Assembly: GCF_005048155.1 (NCBI RefSeq)
Contig: NZ_SUMB01000008.1
Coordinates: 62,001-126,000, forward strand
Direction of reading: 5' to 3'
Origin: Streptomyces piniterrae
GTDB taxonomy: Bacteria; Actinomycetota; Actinomycetes; Streptomycetales; Streptomycetaceae
Length of the DNA: 64,000 nt
The first letter of the stretch is position 1, and every line of letters starts with the position of its first letter. Both the position numbers and the translations under genes were made by a program. Below, one piece after another: positions 1 to 8,613 of this stretch. A model generated the notes under the pieces. It searched no databases. It was not told the origin of the DNA and worked only from the letters and a program-made list of their open reading frames with translations.

Positions 1-351
1 GCGCTGCGCGACGAACGGCGCCGGCTGGCGCTGCTGTCGGCGGAGGACACCGGCATCGCGGCGGCGCTGCGGATGTCCGTCGCCCGGCTGTCGGCGGACG
101 ACGCACGGCTGCTCAGCGCGCTGGCGACCAGCGCGGACGGACACCTCAACGCGTCCGTCGCGGCGGCGCTCGCCGGCTACGACCCGGAGCGCACGCAGGA
201 CGGTCTGGACCGGCTCGCGGAGATGCACCTGGTGGACGAGGAAGCCACCGATGTCTACACGATCAGCACGCTCACCCAGCTGTTCGCGCGGGACGAGCGC
301 GGCGAGCACGGTGATCGGGCCGAGGGCCACGGGGGCGGTGTGGCCGAGTAG
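1..351 (+). CDS. NB-ARC/AfsR-like transcriptional regulator, C-terminal fragment (5' end outside window)
   Basis: The reading frame is open from base 1 and ends at a TAG at 349-351, so only the last 116 codons of a longer gene are present. The segment RLALLSAEDTGI, followed by a helical stretch in which LSADDARLLSAL leads into an Ala-rich helix and RLAEMHLV, resembles the winged-helix part that follows the nucleotide-binding domain of AfsR/SARP-type regulators. The final 20 residues are Gly/His/Glu rich and look disordered. A DNA-binding or ATPase domain would lie upstream and cannot be seen. Assignment rests on family resemblance only; another STAND-type ATPase is possible. Confidence 0.6.
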   Translation, partial: ALRDERRRLALLSAEDTGIAAALRMSVARLSADDARLLSALATSADGHLNASVAAALAGYDPERTQDGLDRLAEMHLVDEEATDVYTISTLTQLFARDERGEHGDRAEGHGGGVAE

Positions 352-398
352 GGCGCTGTGGCCGAGTAACCGCCACGGTTCGGCGGTCTCGGCGGCCG

Positions 399-423
399 AC
401 GCTCGCGGACGTGGGGCGAGCGT
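399..423 (+). terminator. hairpin downstream of the partial regulator
   Basis: ACGCTCG at 399-405 pairs with CGAGCGT at 417-423 across an 11-nt loop, 48 bp after the stop codon at 351. There is no T-run, as is usual for Streptomyces hairpin terminators. Confidence 0.35.
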
Positions 424-555
424 CCTCGGGGGACGTTAGGCGAGCGTTAGCGATACGGCAGCGGCGGGCGGCAGCCTTGTGGACATCACGCAGGGCCGGA
501 CCCGAGCAGAGCTCGTGACAGGCCGCAGGACGTACCGCGTACAGGGGAGACCGGA

Positions 556-1290
556 ATGCCGCGCATCGATGCCACCGCCAGCACCGTTCGTACGGCGCCC
601 ACCGGCCGGAGCACCCGCCGCCGTACGCTGCGGATCGCCGCGGCCGGACTGACCGCCGTCGCCGCGCTCACCCTCACCGCGTGCAGCAGCGAGGACGACG
701 CGCTCAAGACGGCACCCGCCAAGCCGTTCCACCCGGCGCCCCAGATCGCGGCCGAGGCGGAGCTGACGGCGGCGGGCCACGACGTGATCACCACCAGGGC
801 GGACGGGTTCGCCGCGGCCGGCGACGGCGGGGAGAACCGCGGCCGGAGGGTCGCCTCCGTCCGGCACCCGGCATGCGACGCCGCCAAGGTCCGCATCGCG
901 GCCAAACCGCTGAACCGGCCGGTCAACCATGTGCTGCTGGAGGCCACCAACACCACCGGCGCCACCTGCGACCTCTACGGCTACCCGTACCTCCGCGTCG
1001 ACGACTCGCAGTCGCCGCTCGCGGACCTTGCGGAGAGCAGGCCGCAGGCCGTGGTGACCCTCGCCCCCGGCGAGTCCGGTTACGCCGCGGTGATGACCTC
1101 CGCCGCCGACGGCTCCGGCGCCAACGGCCGCACGACGACATCGCTGACGGTCAGCCTCCGCGGCCGCGACGGCAAGGGCAGCATCGGCGGCTCGGCGGCC
1201 GTGGCCCTGGCGGGAGATTCGACGTATGTCGACGACAGCGCATGGGTGACGTACTGGCAGACGAACCCGAGCGACGCCGCCAACTGGTAG
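556..1290 (+). CDS. DUF4232 domain lipoprotein
   Basis: A 244-residue exported lipoprotein. An Arg-rich n-region (RSTRRRTLR) is followed by a hydrophobic core and a lipobox ending LTAC, so Cys43 should be lipidated and the mature protein held on the outer face of the membrane. The C-terminal 140 residues match DUF4232, with a Cys at HPACDAA and a second at ATCDLYGYP that could form a disulfide. The family has no known biochemical role. The start is ATG with GGGGAG about 8 bp upstream. It stands alone as a transcription unit and ends at a strong hairpin. A second DUF4232 lipoprotein lies 2.6 kb downstream. Confidence 0.85.
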   Translation: MPRIDATASTVRTAPTGRSTRRRTLRIAAAGLTAVAALTLTACSSEDDALKTAPAKPFHPAPQIAAEAELTAAGHDVITTRADGFAAAGDGGENRGRRVASVRHPACDAAKVRIAAKPLNRPVNHVLLEATNTTGATCDLYGYPYLRVDDSQSPLADLAESRPQAVVTLAPGESGYAAVMTSAADGSGANGRTTTSLTVSLRGRDGKGSIGGSAAVALAGDSTYVDDSAWVTYWQTNPSDAANW

Positions 1291-1330
1291 GCCACCCGCG
1301 GTAGATCGGCTACCGGCAACCCCATGAACC

Positions 1331-1360
1331 AGGGCGCCCGTTCCCCCTAGCGGGCGCCCT
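1331..1360. terminator. rho-independent-like terminator after the DUF4232 lipoprotein gene
   Basis: A perfect 10-bp stem, AGGGCGCCCG (1331-1340) and CGGGCGCCCT (1351-1360), with a 10-nt loop. It is followed by TCCTCGTT. It sits 40 bp after the stop codon at 1290. Confidence 0.75.
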
Positions 1361-1577
1361 TCCTCGTTCCCGGACGGCTCCGCCCTGCGGCGGGGCCGTC
1401 CCGTCATGTCCCACCAACCCGGTTCCGATGTCCCGCACTTGCCCCGCTTTCCTTACGTCTTCGCAGGTCACAGCGGCGCGCAGGGGCGGGACGTCCCACG
1501 GGACAAGGAATCTCGGGCCGGCTGCCGCACCCCGCCACACGATGGTTCCCGTCGCCGCGAGCAGACCATCCGGCGAC

Positions 1578-1591
1578 GTTTCACGTGAAAC
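1578..1591. other. parS site (ParB-binding), perfect copy 1
   Basis: Perfect GTTTCACGTGAAAC palindrome, identical to the Streptomyces parS consensus, in the intergenic leader upstream of the NlpC/P60-like gene. The 352-bp gap 1291-1642 otherwise holds the terminator above and the ribosome binding site of the next gene. Confidence 0.9.
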
Positions 1592-1642
1592 GTCACCGGC
1601 GACCGGGCGGCACCAACCAGCCAGCCGCGGAGGGGAATCGGC

Positions 1643-2674
1643 ATGCGCGAGAACAGGACCACGCACACAACAGACACCACACGTTCCACGGACACCCTGG
1701 AGGTCACGGGTGGCGGAGGCGGAGCTCACAGGGCGCGCTCCCCGTTCCGCAGGACCATGCTCCGCAAGGTGCTCCCCGCGGTCGCCGCGGCCGGCATAGG
1801 CGTCGCCGGATTCGCGGGGTTGGCGCACGGTGGCGAGGCGTCCGACGCGACGGCCGGCGGCGGGCATGCGGCAGCGAGGACGACGCTCTCCCGAGACTCC
1901 ACCGCCACCGTCACCACCCGCGCCGCCGGCACCGGATCGCTACGCGAGGCCGCGGCCGCCGACTTCCCCACCTGGGGCACCCGTTGGGTGGTGCACGCCA
2001 CCGCGGACATCAACTCGCCCTCGGTGGGGATGATCAACAAATCCGCGCCCGGCCAGGACCGGATCACCGCGGACTATCAGGTCGACACCGGTCACAAGGT
2101 GTGCGAGGGCAGCGCCTGCTCGACGTTCATGGCGCATATCACCGGCCCGGTCACCGGCTTCCTCAGCGTCGTCGCGGTGGACATACCCGAGGACCGGCTG
2201 CCGGGCATACCGGTCAAGGGCGGCCCGCAGCCCCCGCAGCCCGGCGGCTCCCGGCAGGAGATGCTCAACCGCGCCGCCACCTGGCTCACCGCCAACAACG
2301 GCGCCCAGGTCCCGTACAGCCAGGCCGAGGTCTGGAAGGACGGCTACCGCCAGGACTGCTCGGGCTATGTGTCGATGGCCCTGGGCCTGCCGACGCCTGG
2401 CACCAACACCGTGGGCCTCGCCACCAACCGCGCCCTCACCCGGCCCATATCGGTGGGCGAGCTGGCCCCCGGTGACCTGCTCATCGACGCGGCGGGCGAC
2501 AACAACACCCGGCATGTCGTGATCTTCGAGAAGTGGAACAACGACGCGCACTCCTCGTACACCGCCTACGAGCAGCGCGGCGGGCACGGCACCGACCACC
2601 GGACGCTGACCTACGGACTGCCGGGCGGCGACGCGGAGTTCAAGCCGTACCGTCCGGTGAAGTTCGGCGACTGA
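1643..2674 (+). CDS. secreted NlpC/P60-like cysteine hydrolase
   Basis: 343 residues. A basic N-terminal region is followed by a hydrophobic segment at about 41-62, giving a signal peptide or anchor. A low-complexity linker and a middle domain of unknown type come next. The C-terminal 120 residues resemble the NlpC/P60 papain-like fold: QDCSGYVSMA places the nucleophile at Cys239, and RHVVIFEKW supplies the catalytic histidine near 291. The spacing (SVGELAPGDLL between them) is typical. The family cleaves gamma-D-Glu/diaminopimelate or related amide bonds in peptidoglycan, so a cell-wall role outside the membrane is likely but unproven. The ATG is preceded by GGAGGGGA 7 bp upstream. A parS site lies about 50 bp upstream. 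Confidence 0.8.
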   Translation: MRENRTTHTTDTTRSTDTLEVTGGGGGAHRARSPFRRTMLRKVLPAVAAAGIGVAGFAGLAHGGEASDATAGGGHAAARTTLSRDSTATVTTRAAGTGSLREAAAADFPTWGTRWVVHATADINSPSVGMINKSAPGQDRITADYQVDTGHKVCEGSACSTFMAHITGPVTGFLSVVAVDIPEDRLPGIPVKGGPQPPQPGGSRQEMLNRAATWLTANNGAQVPYSQAEVWKDGYRQDCSGYVSMALGLPTPGTNTVGLATNRALTRPISVGELAPGDLLIDAAGDNNTRHVVIFEKWNNDAHSSYTAYEQRGGHGTDHRTLTYGLPGGDAEFKPYRPVKFGD

Positions 2675-2763
2675 GTCCGCCGAACGTGATCACGAGCTGC
2701 ACCACCACGTGATCAAGGGCAGAAATTTCACGAACTGATCCGGGTCCGATCCGGATCGTGTAA

Positions 2764-2804
2764 CGAGGGGCACTTCCGTCACAGGGGAGCGGAAGTGCCC
2801 CTCG
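2764..2804. terminator. terminator after the NlpC/P60-like gene
   Basis: Perfect 15-bp stem (CGAGGGGCACTTCCG at 2764-2778 and its complement at 2790-2804) with an 11-nt loop, 90 bp after the stop codon. It lies immediately before the next gene on the same strand and so separates the two transcripts. Confidence 0.8.
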
Positions 2805-2828
2805 CGCGCGCATGTCCGCTGTGCTGGA

Positions 2829-3788
2829 ATGCGAGACGTGCCCGGCAACCCACACCACGCCGCGAACGCCCGCCGTAAGCCACTGGCCCCGCTCCCCGAC
2901 GAACTCTCCGGACCCACCAGGGACTTCGTCGCCGCCCTGCGTCGTATGCACGGCGAACTGGGTTACAGCCTCAAGGAGTTGGAAGGCCGGCTGCCCGCCA
3001 GCCGCTCCTCCCTCTCGCGCTATCTGCGCGGCCAGAGCCTGCCCGACGAACGCTTACTGGTGCAGTGGTGCAAGCTCTCCTTCACGGGCGAGGACCGGCT
3101 GCCCGCCCTCGTCGAGCTGCTGCACCGTGCCAACGAGGCGGCGGACGCGGGAGAGCGGGGCGGCGGGCCGGAGACGGAGTCGACGGACGGGGAAACGACG
3201 GCCACTGCGTCGACGGCCGGAGATACGACAGTCACTGCGTCGGCTGACGCGGGGGCGGTGGACGCTGAGCACGCGGCGGACCTGCCGCCCGTCCGGCGCC
3301 GGCTGAACCTGGTACTCGCCGGGCTCGGCACCGCCGCCGTTCTCGCCGCCGCCGCGTTCGCCGTGCCCGCGCTGACCGGCCCGGACGGACCACCGAACCG
3401 CTCGACGGACGGATCGGCCGGCGGCGGCCAGACCCAGGACGCGCAGGGCGCACAGACCTCCGGGGCAGGCACCGGCTCCGCCCGGATCACCGTCCACAAC
3501 GTCGAAAAGGCCTGCCAGCACCAGCACACCAGGGACTGCGCGCTCGGCCTGGCCCGCGACCCGTTCATGCCGTACCGCCGCTCCAACGTCGCCGGCCATG
3601 TCTGGCACGGCGATGTGCTGCACGCCGTCTGCCGGGTCGCCAACGGCATCACGGTCACCGACGAGGTGGGCGGGCACAGCAGCATATGGTTCCGGGTCGA
3701 CGACAGCGTCGAGCGGGCGTGGGTGCCGGGCATCCGGATCCGGCCGGAACAGCTGGAGAACACCTCGCTGCCCAGCTGCCCGGACTGA
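2829..3788 (+). CDS. membrane-anchored helix-turn-helix protein with extracellular SH3-like domain
   Basis: 319 residues with an unusual order of parts. Residues 28-85 are a helix-turn-helix of the XRE type found in many Streptomyces proteins (GYSLKELEGRLPASRSSLSRYLRG). A Thr/Asp/Gly-rich linker follows, then one membrane segment at about 157-183, another low-complexity linker, and an outside domain of about 90 residues. That domain has paired cysteines (KACQHQHTRDC, AVCRV, PSCPD) and a stretch SSIWFRVDD..AWVPGIRI that looks like a bacterial SH3 domain. The layout suggests a one-protein sensor linking the wall or periplasm to transcription. This is inference from domain order; the ligand is unknown. 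It starts 24 bp after a terminator, with no close partner gene. Confidence 0.7.
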   Translation: MRDVPGNPHHAANARRKPLAPLPDELSGPTRDFVAALRRMHGELGYSLKELEGRLPASRSSLSRYLRGQSLPDERLLVQWCKLSFTGEDRLPALVELLHRANEAADAGERGGGPETESTDGETTATASTAGDTTVTASADAGAVDAEHAADLPPVRRRLNLVLAGLGTAAVLAAAAFAVPALTGPDGPPNRSTDGSAGGGQTQDAQGAQTSGAGTGSARITVHNVEKACQHQHTRDCALGLARDPFMPYRRSNVAGHVWHGDVLHAVCRVANGITVTDEVGGHSSIWFRVDDSVERAWVPGIRIRPEQLENTSLPSCPD

Positions 3789-3932
3789 TCTTGATCGGGG
3801 CCGCCCCTTCTGACCTGCGACGACTTCTCGGCTACGAACCCACCCTGGCGCATCGGGAGGCAATCGATATCGTGGCGGTGCCATGACAGACACGCCTCGC
3901 TGATCGCAGTGACCCACTGGGGGAATCCACCC

Positions 3933-4601
3933 ATGACCGCAAGCCGCTCCCGCCGCCGCTCTGCCGCGTACGCCGCGCTGGCCCTAGCACTGTGCGGCTC
4001 GCTCGCACTGACGGGCTGCAACAGCAAATCCAAGAAGTCGAAGAAGACCTCGTCGTCCTCCTCCTCGTCGTCGTACAAGAAGAAGAAGCACAAGATCATC
4101 GGCGGCGGTGCAGCGGCGGGCGCGGGTGCCGGCGCGGCGGCGAACAGGATCGTCAAGTGCCGCCCCGGCTCGGGCACCACGATCACCCAGGCGTCGAATC
4201 CGGACATGGTGATCCTCACCTTCACCAACCCCAGCAGCAGCCCCTGCCGGCTCTTCCACGCCCCCCTGGTGCGCTTCGACAACGCGGCGAAGCCGCTGCC
4301 CTCGATGAGCGGTGTGCCTGGGGAGCTGGAGTACAGCAAGATCGACGTGCCGGCCCGGGGCAAGGCCTACGCCGTCATCCCGACCAACACCGCCGCTGCC
4401 AAGGGCACCAAGAAGAAGACGGTGGACATCTCCTTCATGGGCATTTCGGAGGACTCCCGCCCCATCGGAGACCTCCACCTCGACTTCACCCAGAACTCGA
4501 GCAGCCACCACGGCTACGACATCTCCGTCGGCAACACCAAGGTCACCACCTGGGTCCTGAACCTCAAGGGCGCCAAGGTGGTCGCGGAGCACTACAAGTA
4601 G
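3933..4601 (+). CDS. DUF4232 domain lipoprotein with Lys/Ser-rich linker
   Basis: 222 residues from the ATG at 3933, preceded by GGGGGA 9 bp upstream; the ATG at 3909 is in frame but has no good ribosome site. A signal peptide ends in the lipobox LTGC (Cys29). It is followed by a striking linker of alternating Lys and Ser runs and then a Gly/Ala-rich stretch (about residues 30-75), probably a flexible wall-spanning spacer. The rest fits DUF4232, with Cys pairs near KCRPG and SPCRLF and a conserved Gly/Pro-rich beta pattern. Function is unknown. Its relative at 556-1290 lacks the Lys/Ser spacer. It converges on the thioredoxin/NHL gene, with only 19 bp between the stops. Confidence 0.82.
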   Translation: MTASRSRRRSAAYAALALALCGSLALTGCNSKSKKSKKTSSSSSSSSYKKKKHKIIGGGAAAGAGAGAAANRIVKCRPGSGTTITQASNPDMVILTFTNPSSSPCRLFHAPLVRFDNAAKPLPSMSGVPGELEYSKIDVPARGKAYAVIPTNTAAAKGTKKKTVDISFMGISEDSRPIGDLHLDFTQNSSSHHGYDISVGNTKVTTWVLNLKGAKVVAEHYK

Positions 4602-4620
4602 TCCGGCCGGTCCGGCTCGG

Positions 4621-6429
4621 CTACCCGGCGTCCAGCCCCGCCAGCACGAGCCCGAGCCGGGCCACCCCGCCGTCGACGACCCGGACCGGGACGCCCCAGT
4701 CCTGCTGGTGCACATGGCACGCCGGATATTCGATGTCAGGGGCGTCGTCGCAGGACGCGGCCATCGCCGAGACATGCAGCACGCCCTCGGTCACGCCGTC
4801 CGCGAGCACCAGATCCCGCGTCAGGTCGCTGCCCGCGCCCGCGCCGTCGGCGAGCAGCTCGGGCGGTGTCGCGCTGACCAGCAGCCGGGTGGACGGGCCG
4901 TAGCGGGTGTCGAGCTTCTGGCCCGCGGGGGCCTGGAAGACCACGTCCAGCCGGAGCCTGCCAGGGGCGACCTCGGTGGCCGCGCGCTGGGTGCGGTGCG
5001 CCACCGACTCGACGCGCACCGCCTCCTCGGGGAGCCGCAGCCGGGTCAGCCGGTGCCGGGCGGACTCCACCACCACGATGTCGTCGTCCGCGAGCACCGC
5101 CGCCGAGGGCTCCCGCAGATCCGTCGCCAGCGTCGTCACCTCGCCGCTCGCCGGGTCGAAGCGGCGCAGTGCGTGGTTGTACGTGTCCGAGATGGCGACC
5201 GAGCCGTCGGGCAGCGCCGTCACACCCAGCGGGTGCTGCAGCAGCGCCTGGTCGGCGGCGCCGTCGCGGTGGCCGAAGTCGAACAGCCCGGTGCCGACGG
5301 CGGTACGGACGACATACCCGTCACCGTCTTCGGCGGGCTCCACCCAGCGGACCGCGCTGGTCTCCGAGTCGGCGATCCACAGCCGGTCACCGGCCGCCGC
5401 CAGCCCCGAGGGCTGCGCGAACCACGCCTCGGCGGCCGGGCCGTCCACCAGCCCCTCGTTGGTCGTACCGGCCGCGACCTCGACCGTGCCGGCGGCCGGG
5501 TCGTACGTCCACAGCTGGTGCACACCGGCCATCGCGATCCACAGCCGGTCCTGCCACCAGGCGATGTCCCACGGCGAGGAGAGGTCCACCGCACGGGCCG
5601 GGCCCGAGGTCGGCGAGCCCTGCCACCACTGCCTGCCGGTGCCGGCCACCGTCTCCACGGTGCCGGTTCCCGGGTCGAAGACGCGGATGGCGTGGTTGAC
5701 GGTGTCCGCGACGGCGACCTTGCCGTCCGGCAGCAGCGCCAGGCCCTGAGGCTCGTTGAAGGCGTCCGGGGTGAACCCGCGCTCGCCGCTGCCGATCCGG
5801 CGCAGCACCTGCTCGCCGTCCGCCGCCAGCTCCACGAGCTGGTGCCGGGTGGTGTCGGAGACGAGGAACGTGCCACCCGGCAGCCGCAGTGCCTTGCCGG
5901 GGAAGCGCAGGTCGGTGGCGACCGGCTCCGGCGGTACGTACGGGCCGTCGCCGCGCCGCAGCGTGCCCTTCTGCTCGTGCTCGGCCGCCAACTCCTCGAC
6001 GAGTTTCTCGATGGCGTGCGCATGGCCCTCGCCGGCGTGCTGGGCGACGACATACCCCTCGGGGTCGATCACCACGAGCGTCGGCCAGGCCCGCACCGCG
6101 TACTGCTTCCAGGTGGCGAGCTCCGGATCGTCCAGCACCGGGTGCTCGACGCCGTACCGCTCCACGGCGTCCACCACGGCCTGGTGCTCGGCCTCGTGGA
6201 CGAACTTCGGCGAGTGCACCCCGATGATCACGACGGTGTCGCGGTGCCGCTCCTCCAGCTCACGCAACTCGTCCAGAACATGCAGACAATTCACACAGCA
6301 GAAGGTCCAGAAATCGAGGATGACAATGCGTCCTCGCAGGTCGGAGAGGGTCAGATCCTTGTTGCCGGTGTTCAGCCAGCCGCCCTTGCCGATCAGCTCG
6401 GGGGCCCGGACGCGCGCACGTGAAGCCAT
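4621..6429 (-). CDS. thioredoxin-like/NHL-repeat protein (NHLRC2-like)
   Basis: 602 residues from the ATG at 6429; the frame is open further upstream to 6567 but the residues there are not protein-like. Residues 10-150 form a thioredoxin-fold domain with a CxxC at 45-48 inside FWTFCCVNC. The rest carries repeated NHL-type blades (for example GLALLPDGKVAVADTVNHAIRVFDP and GVTALPDGSVAISDTYNHALRRFDP), which should form a beta-propeller. This matches the NHLRC2 family, which combines a thioredoxin domain with an NHL propeller; the substrate is not known. No signal peptide is seen, so it should be cytoplasmic. It follows the nitrilase-family gene on the same strand, 165 bp away. Confidence 0.85.
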   Translation of the reverse strand: MASRARVRAPELIGKGGWLNTGNKDLTLSDLRGRIVILDFWTFCCVNCLHVLDELRELEERHRDTVVIIGVHSPKFVHEAEHQAVVDAVERYGVEHPVLDDPELATWKQYAVRAWPTLVVIDPEGYVVAQHAGEGHAHAIEKLVEELAAEHEQKGTLRRGDGPYVPPEPVATDLRFPGKALRLPGGTFLVSDTTRHQLVELAADGEQVLRRIGSGERGFTPDAFNEPQGLALLPDGKVAVADTVNHAIRVFDPGTGTVETVAGTGRQWWQGSPTSGPARAVDLSSPWDIAWWQDRLWIAMAGVHQLWTYDPAAGTVEVAAGTTNEGLVDGPAAEAWFAQPSGLAAAGDRLWIADSETSAVRWVEPAEDGDGYVVRTAVGTGLFDFGHRDGAADQALLQHPLGVTALPDGSVAISDTYNHALRRFDPASGEVTTLATDLREPSAAVLADDDIVVVESARHRLTRLRLPEEAVRVESVAHRTQRAATEVAPGRLRLDVVFQAPAGQKLDTRYGPSTRLLVSATPPELLADGAGAGSDLTRDLVLADGVTEGVLHVSAMAASCDDAPDIEYPACHVHQQDWGVPVRVVDGGVARLGLVLAGLDAG

Positions 6430-6565
6430 GTGGACATTCAACGCCACGCGGGCGCGTGCGCATTCCCAGGGGGACGGTCGGATGCCCACCCGACGATCGG
6501 ATCCCGACCGAGGACCGGAATACCGCCCCGCGTCTCCGCGTTGTGGACCCGCAGGGGGCCCTCGC

Positions 6566-6579
6566 ATCCCCTAGGGGAT
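6566..6579. repeat. short palindrome between nitrilase-family and thioredoxin/NHL genes
   Basis: ATCCCCTAGGGGAT is a perfect 14-bp palindrome. A near copy, ATCCCCTAAGGG, lies 20 bp to the right at 6590-6601 and runs into the 3' end of the nitrilase-family gene. It could be a terminator remnant or an operator for the downstream gene. Confidence 0.35.
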
Positions 6580-6594
6580 CTGTTCGACCATCCC

Positions 6595-7383
6595 CTAAGG
6601 GACGTCGAGCCCCAGGACGCGGTCGCGGAGGACGGGGAAGTCGGCGCGGGTCTTGGCGACCTTGGCCGGATCGAGGTCCACGGTCAGCACCTCTTCGTCC
6701 GGGCCGGCCTCGGCGAGCACCTCGCCCCAGGGATCGACGACGACGCTGTGGCCGGCCTGTTCGACATCGGCGTGGGTGCCGGCGGTGCCACACGCCAGCA
6801 CATAGGTCTGGTTCTCCACGGCGCGGGCGCGGGCCAGCAGCGACCAGTGCGCGCGGCGGCGGGCCGGCCAGCCGGCGGGCACGACCAGCATCTGCGCGCC
6901 GTCCGCCACCAACTGCCGGAAGAGTTCAGGGAAGCGGAGGTCGTAGCAGGTGGCCAGGCCCAGTGTGGTCTGCGGCAGGCCGACCGTGACCGCCCGGTCA
7001 CCGGCGCCCAGCAGAACGGCCTCGCCCTGGTCGAATCCGAAGCGGTGGATCTTGCGGTAGGACGCGGCGAGTTGGCCGTCGGGGGAGAAGACCAGCGAAG
7101 TGTTGTAGAGAGTGCCGTCCGCGGCCCGCTCGACGATGGATCCGGCGTGCAGCCAGACCCCGGCGTCCCGTGCGGCCGCGGCCATCGCCTCATGCGTCGG
7201 ACCCGTCAGCGCCTCCGCCTCCGTGGCGAAGAGATCGGCCGCGAACGCACCGACCGTCCACAGCTCGGGAAGCACGACCAGATCGCTGTCCGCCTGCGCA
7301 CGGACGAGCGAAGCCGCCCGTGTCCGCCGGGAATTGACCGATTCCGCCGGATCCACACACATCTGGATCAACGAGGCGCGCAC
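6595..7383 (-). CDS. carbon-nitrogen hydrolase (nitrilase superfamily)
   Basis: 262 residues, the full length of an omega-amidase/Nit2-type nitrilase fold. The catalytic triad is visible: Glu40 in VVLPELW, Lys111 in SYRKIHRFG and Cys146 in TCYDLRFPE. These enzymes hydrolyse amide C-N bonds through a Cys thioester. The nearest named relatives by motif are omega-amidase (alpha-ketoglutaramate) and deaminated-glutathione amidase; substrate cannot be fixed from sequence. The start is GTG at 7383, divergent from the next gene with a 145-bp gap that should hold both promoters. Confidence 0.9.
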   Translation of the reverse strand: MRASLIQMCVDPAESVNSRRTRAASLVRAQADSDLVVLPELWTVGAFAADLFATEAEALTGPTHEAMAAAARDAGVWLHAGSIVERAADGTLYNTSLVFSPDGQLAASYRKIHRFGFDQGEAVLLGAGDRAVTVGLPQTTLGLATCYDLRFPELFRQLVADGAQMLVVPAGWPARRRAHWSLLARARAVENQTYVLACGTAGTHADVEQAGHSVVVDPWGEVLAEAGPDEEVLTVDLDPAKVAKTRADFPVLRDRVLGLDVP

Positions 7384-7528
7384 AGTACCACCGCCTAAGC
7401 TTTCGAACCGGGCCGTCAGTCAAACATCCACCTACGATGGTCCCCCGAAAGCACTGCCGGGGTGCCCGTGCGCAGCGTAACTTAACTGCACAGACAGCAG
7501 CCCGCGTACGAACCGTCCGAGGGGTCCC

Positions 7529-8353
7529 GTGACCGTCCATCCCAGCCTTCAGTCCTCCATCGATGCCTGGACGCACTCCATAGAAGCGATAGCCGAGCTG
7601 GTGACGCCGCTCGTCGAAGGTGAGTGGAGCAGGGCGACGGACCTCCCAGGGTGGTCCGTGCGCGATGTCGTCTCGCACATCATCGGCCTGGAATGCGAGA
7701 TGCTCGGCGACCCACGTCCGATCCATACGCTGCCGCGCGACCTCTACCACGTGCGCACCGAGTCCGCCCGCCGTATGGAGGTGCAGGTCGACGTCCGCCG
7801 GCACCACACCGCGCCGGAGATGCTCAGCGAACTCGAATACACCGTTATCCGCCGCTCCCGGCAGCTGCGCAACGAGTCCCGCCAGCCGGACGCCGTGGTG
7901 CGCAGTCCGCTCGACGAGGACCGGACGCTGGAGTTCGTGCTCCAGCAGCGGGCGTTCGATGTCTGGGTGCACGAGCAGGACCTGCGCCGGGCGCTCGGCA
8001 AGCCCGGCAATCTCGACTCCCCCGGTGCGTATGTGACGCGCGATCTGCTGTTGAAGGTGCTGCCCGGCGTCGTCGCCAAGCGGGCACAGGCGCCCGCCGA
8101 CTCCGTGGTGGTCTTCGATGTCAGCGGCCCTGTGGAGTTCATGCGCACGGTCCGGGTGGACGCCGAGGGCAATGGCACGATCAACGGCAGCGTCTCGCTC
8201 GGCCCGACCGTGACACTGTCTCTGGACTGGGACACCTTCGTCCGGCTGGCCTGCGGCCGGGTCCGCCCGGCGGCCGTCGCCGACCAGGTCAAGATCGATG
8301 GTGACCGTGAGCTGGCCGAGACGATCCTGAACCACTTCGCGGTCACGCCGTAG
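7529..8353 (+). CDS. maleylpyruvate isomerase family mycothiol-dependent enzyme
   Basis: 274 residues. The N-terminal DinB-like four-helix domain carries the metal-site pattern of the family: LPGWSVRDVVSHIIGLE, then RAFDVWVHEQDLRRALG. The C-terminal 80 residues form a small alpha/beta domain (SVSLGPTVTLSLDWDTFVRLACGR). Members use mycothiol, the actinobacterial thiol, as cofactor or acceptor; the founding member isomerises maleylpyruvate, but most paralogues have unknown substrates. The start is GTG with GAGGGG just upstream. It is divergent from the nitrilase-family gene and followed by a 260-bp gap that contains a parS site. Confidence 0.85.
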   Translation: MTVHPSLQSSIDAWTHSIEAIAELVTPLVEGEWSRATDLPGWSVRDVVSHIIGLECEMLGDPRPIHTLPRDLYHVRTESARRMEVQVDVRRHHTAPEMLSELEYTVIRRSRQLRNESRQPDAVVRSPLDEDRTLEFVLQQRAFDVWVHEQDLRRALGKPGNLDSPGAYVTRDLLLKVLPGVVAKRAQAPADSVVVFDVSGPVEFMRTVRVDAEGNGTINGSVSLGPTVTLSLDWDTFVRLACGRVRPAAVADQVKIDGDRELAETILNHFAVTP

Positions 8354-8418
8354 CCGGCGGCGTGGAGCGCGCCGCTTCGTGGGTCGTCACGTTCGTGGCG
8401 TTTCCACGTTCGTGGACC

Positions 8419-8432
8419 GTTTCACGTGAAAC
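8419..8432. other. parS site, perfect copy 2
   Basis: Perfect GTTTCACGTGAAAC in the gap between convergent genes (isomerase-family gene, stop 8353; MFS gene, stop 8614). The same gap also carries TTTCCACGTTCGTGG just upstream, which is a different inverted repeat. Confidence 0.9.
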
Positions 8433-8613
8433 CAACGCCTCCGACCATCCCCTCGGCCAACTGGCCGCAGGGTTACGCGCCTTGGAGCACCACCGGATGG
8501 TGCTCCCGGGCGCTGGGAGCTCCGGCGGGACGGCCGTGCCTGCCGCGGTGGCGCCCGCGCGCGGCGGGCCGGTAAGCGCCTTCAACCGCTCCGTGAACCG
8601 TCCGCGGTAGGCA

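Noticed and set aside
2694..2716. GTGATCACGAGC...CACGTGATC near 2700 as a parS variant
   Set aside because: The core is not GTTTCACGTGAAAC, and the symmetry is short and irregular.
4708..6423. Long plus-strand open frame (571 aa) opposite the thioredoxin/NHL gene
   Set aside because: Antisense shadow of a real GC-rich gene; residues are Arg/Gly/His/Val rich with no domain, and the opposite strand has clear motifs.
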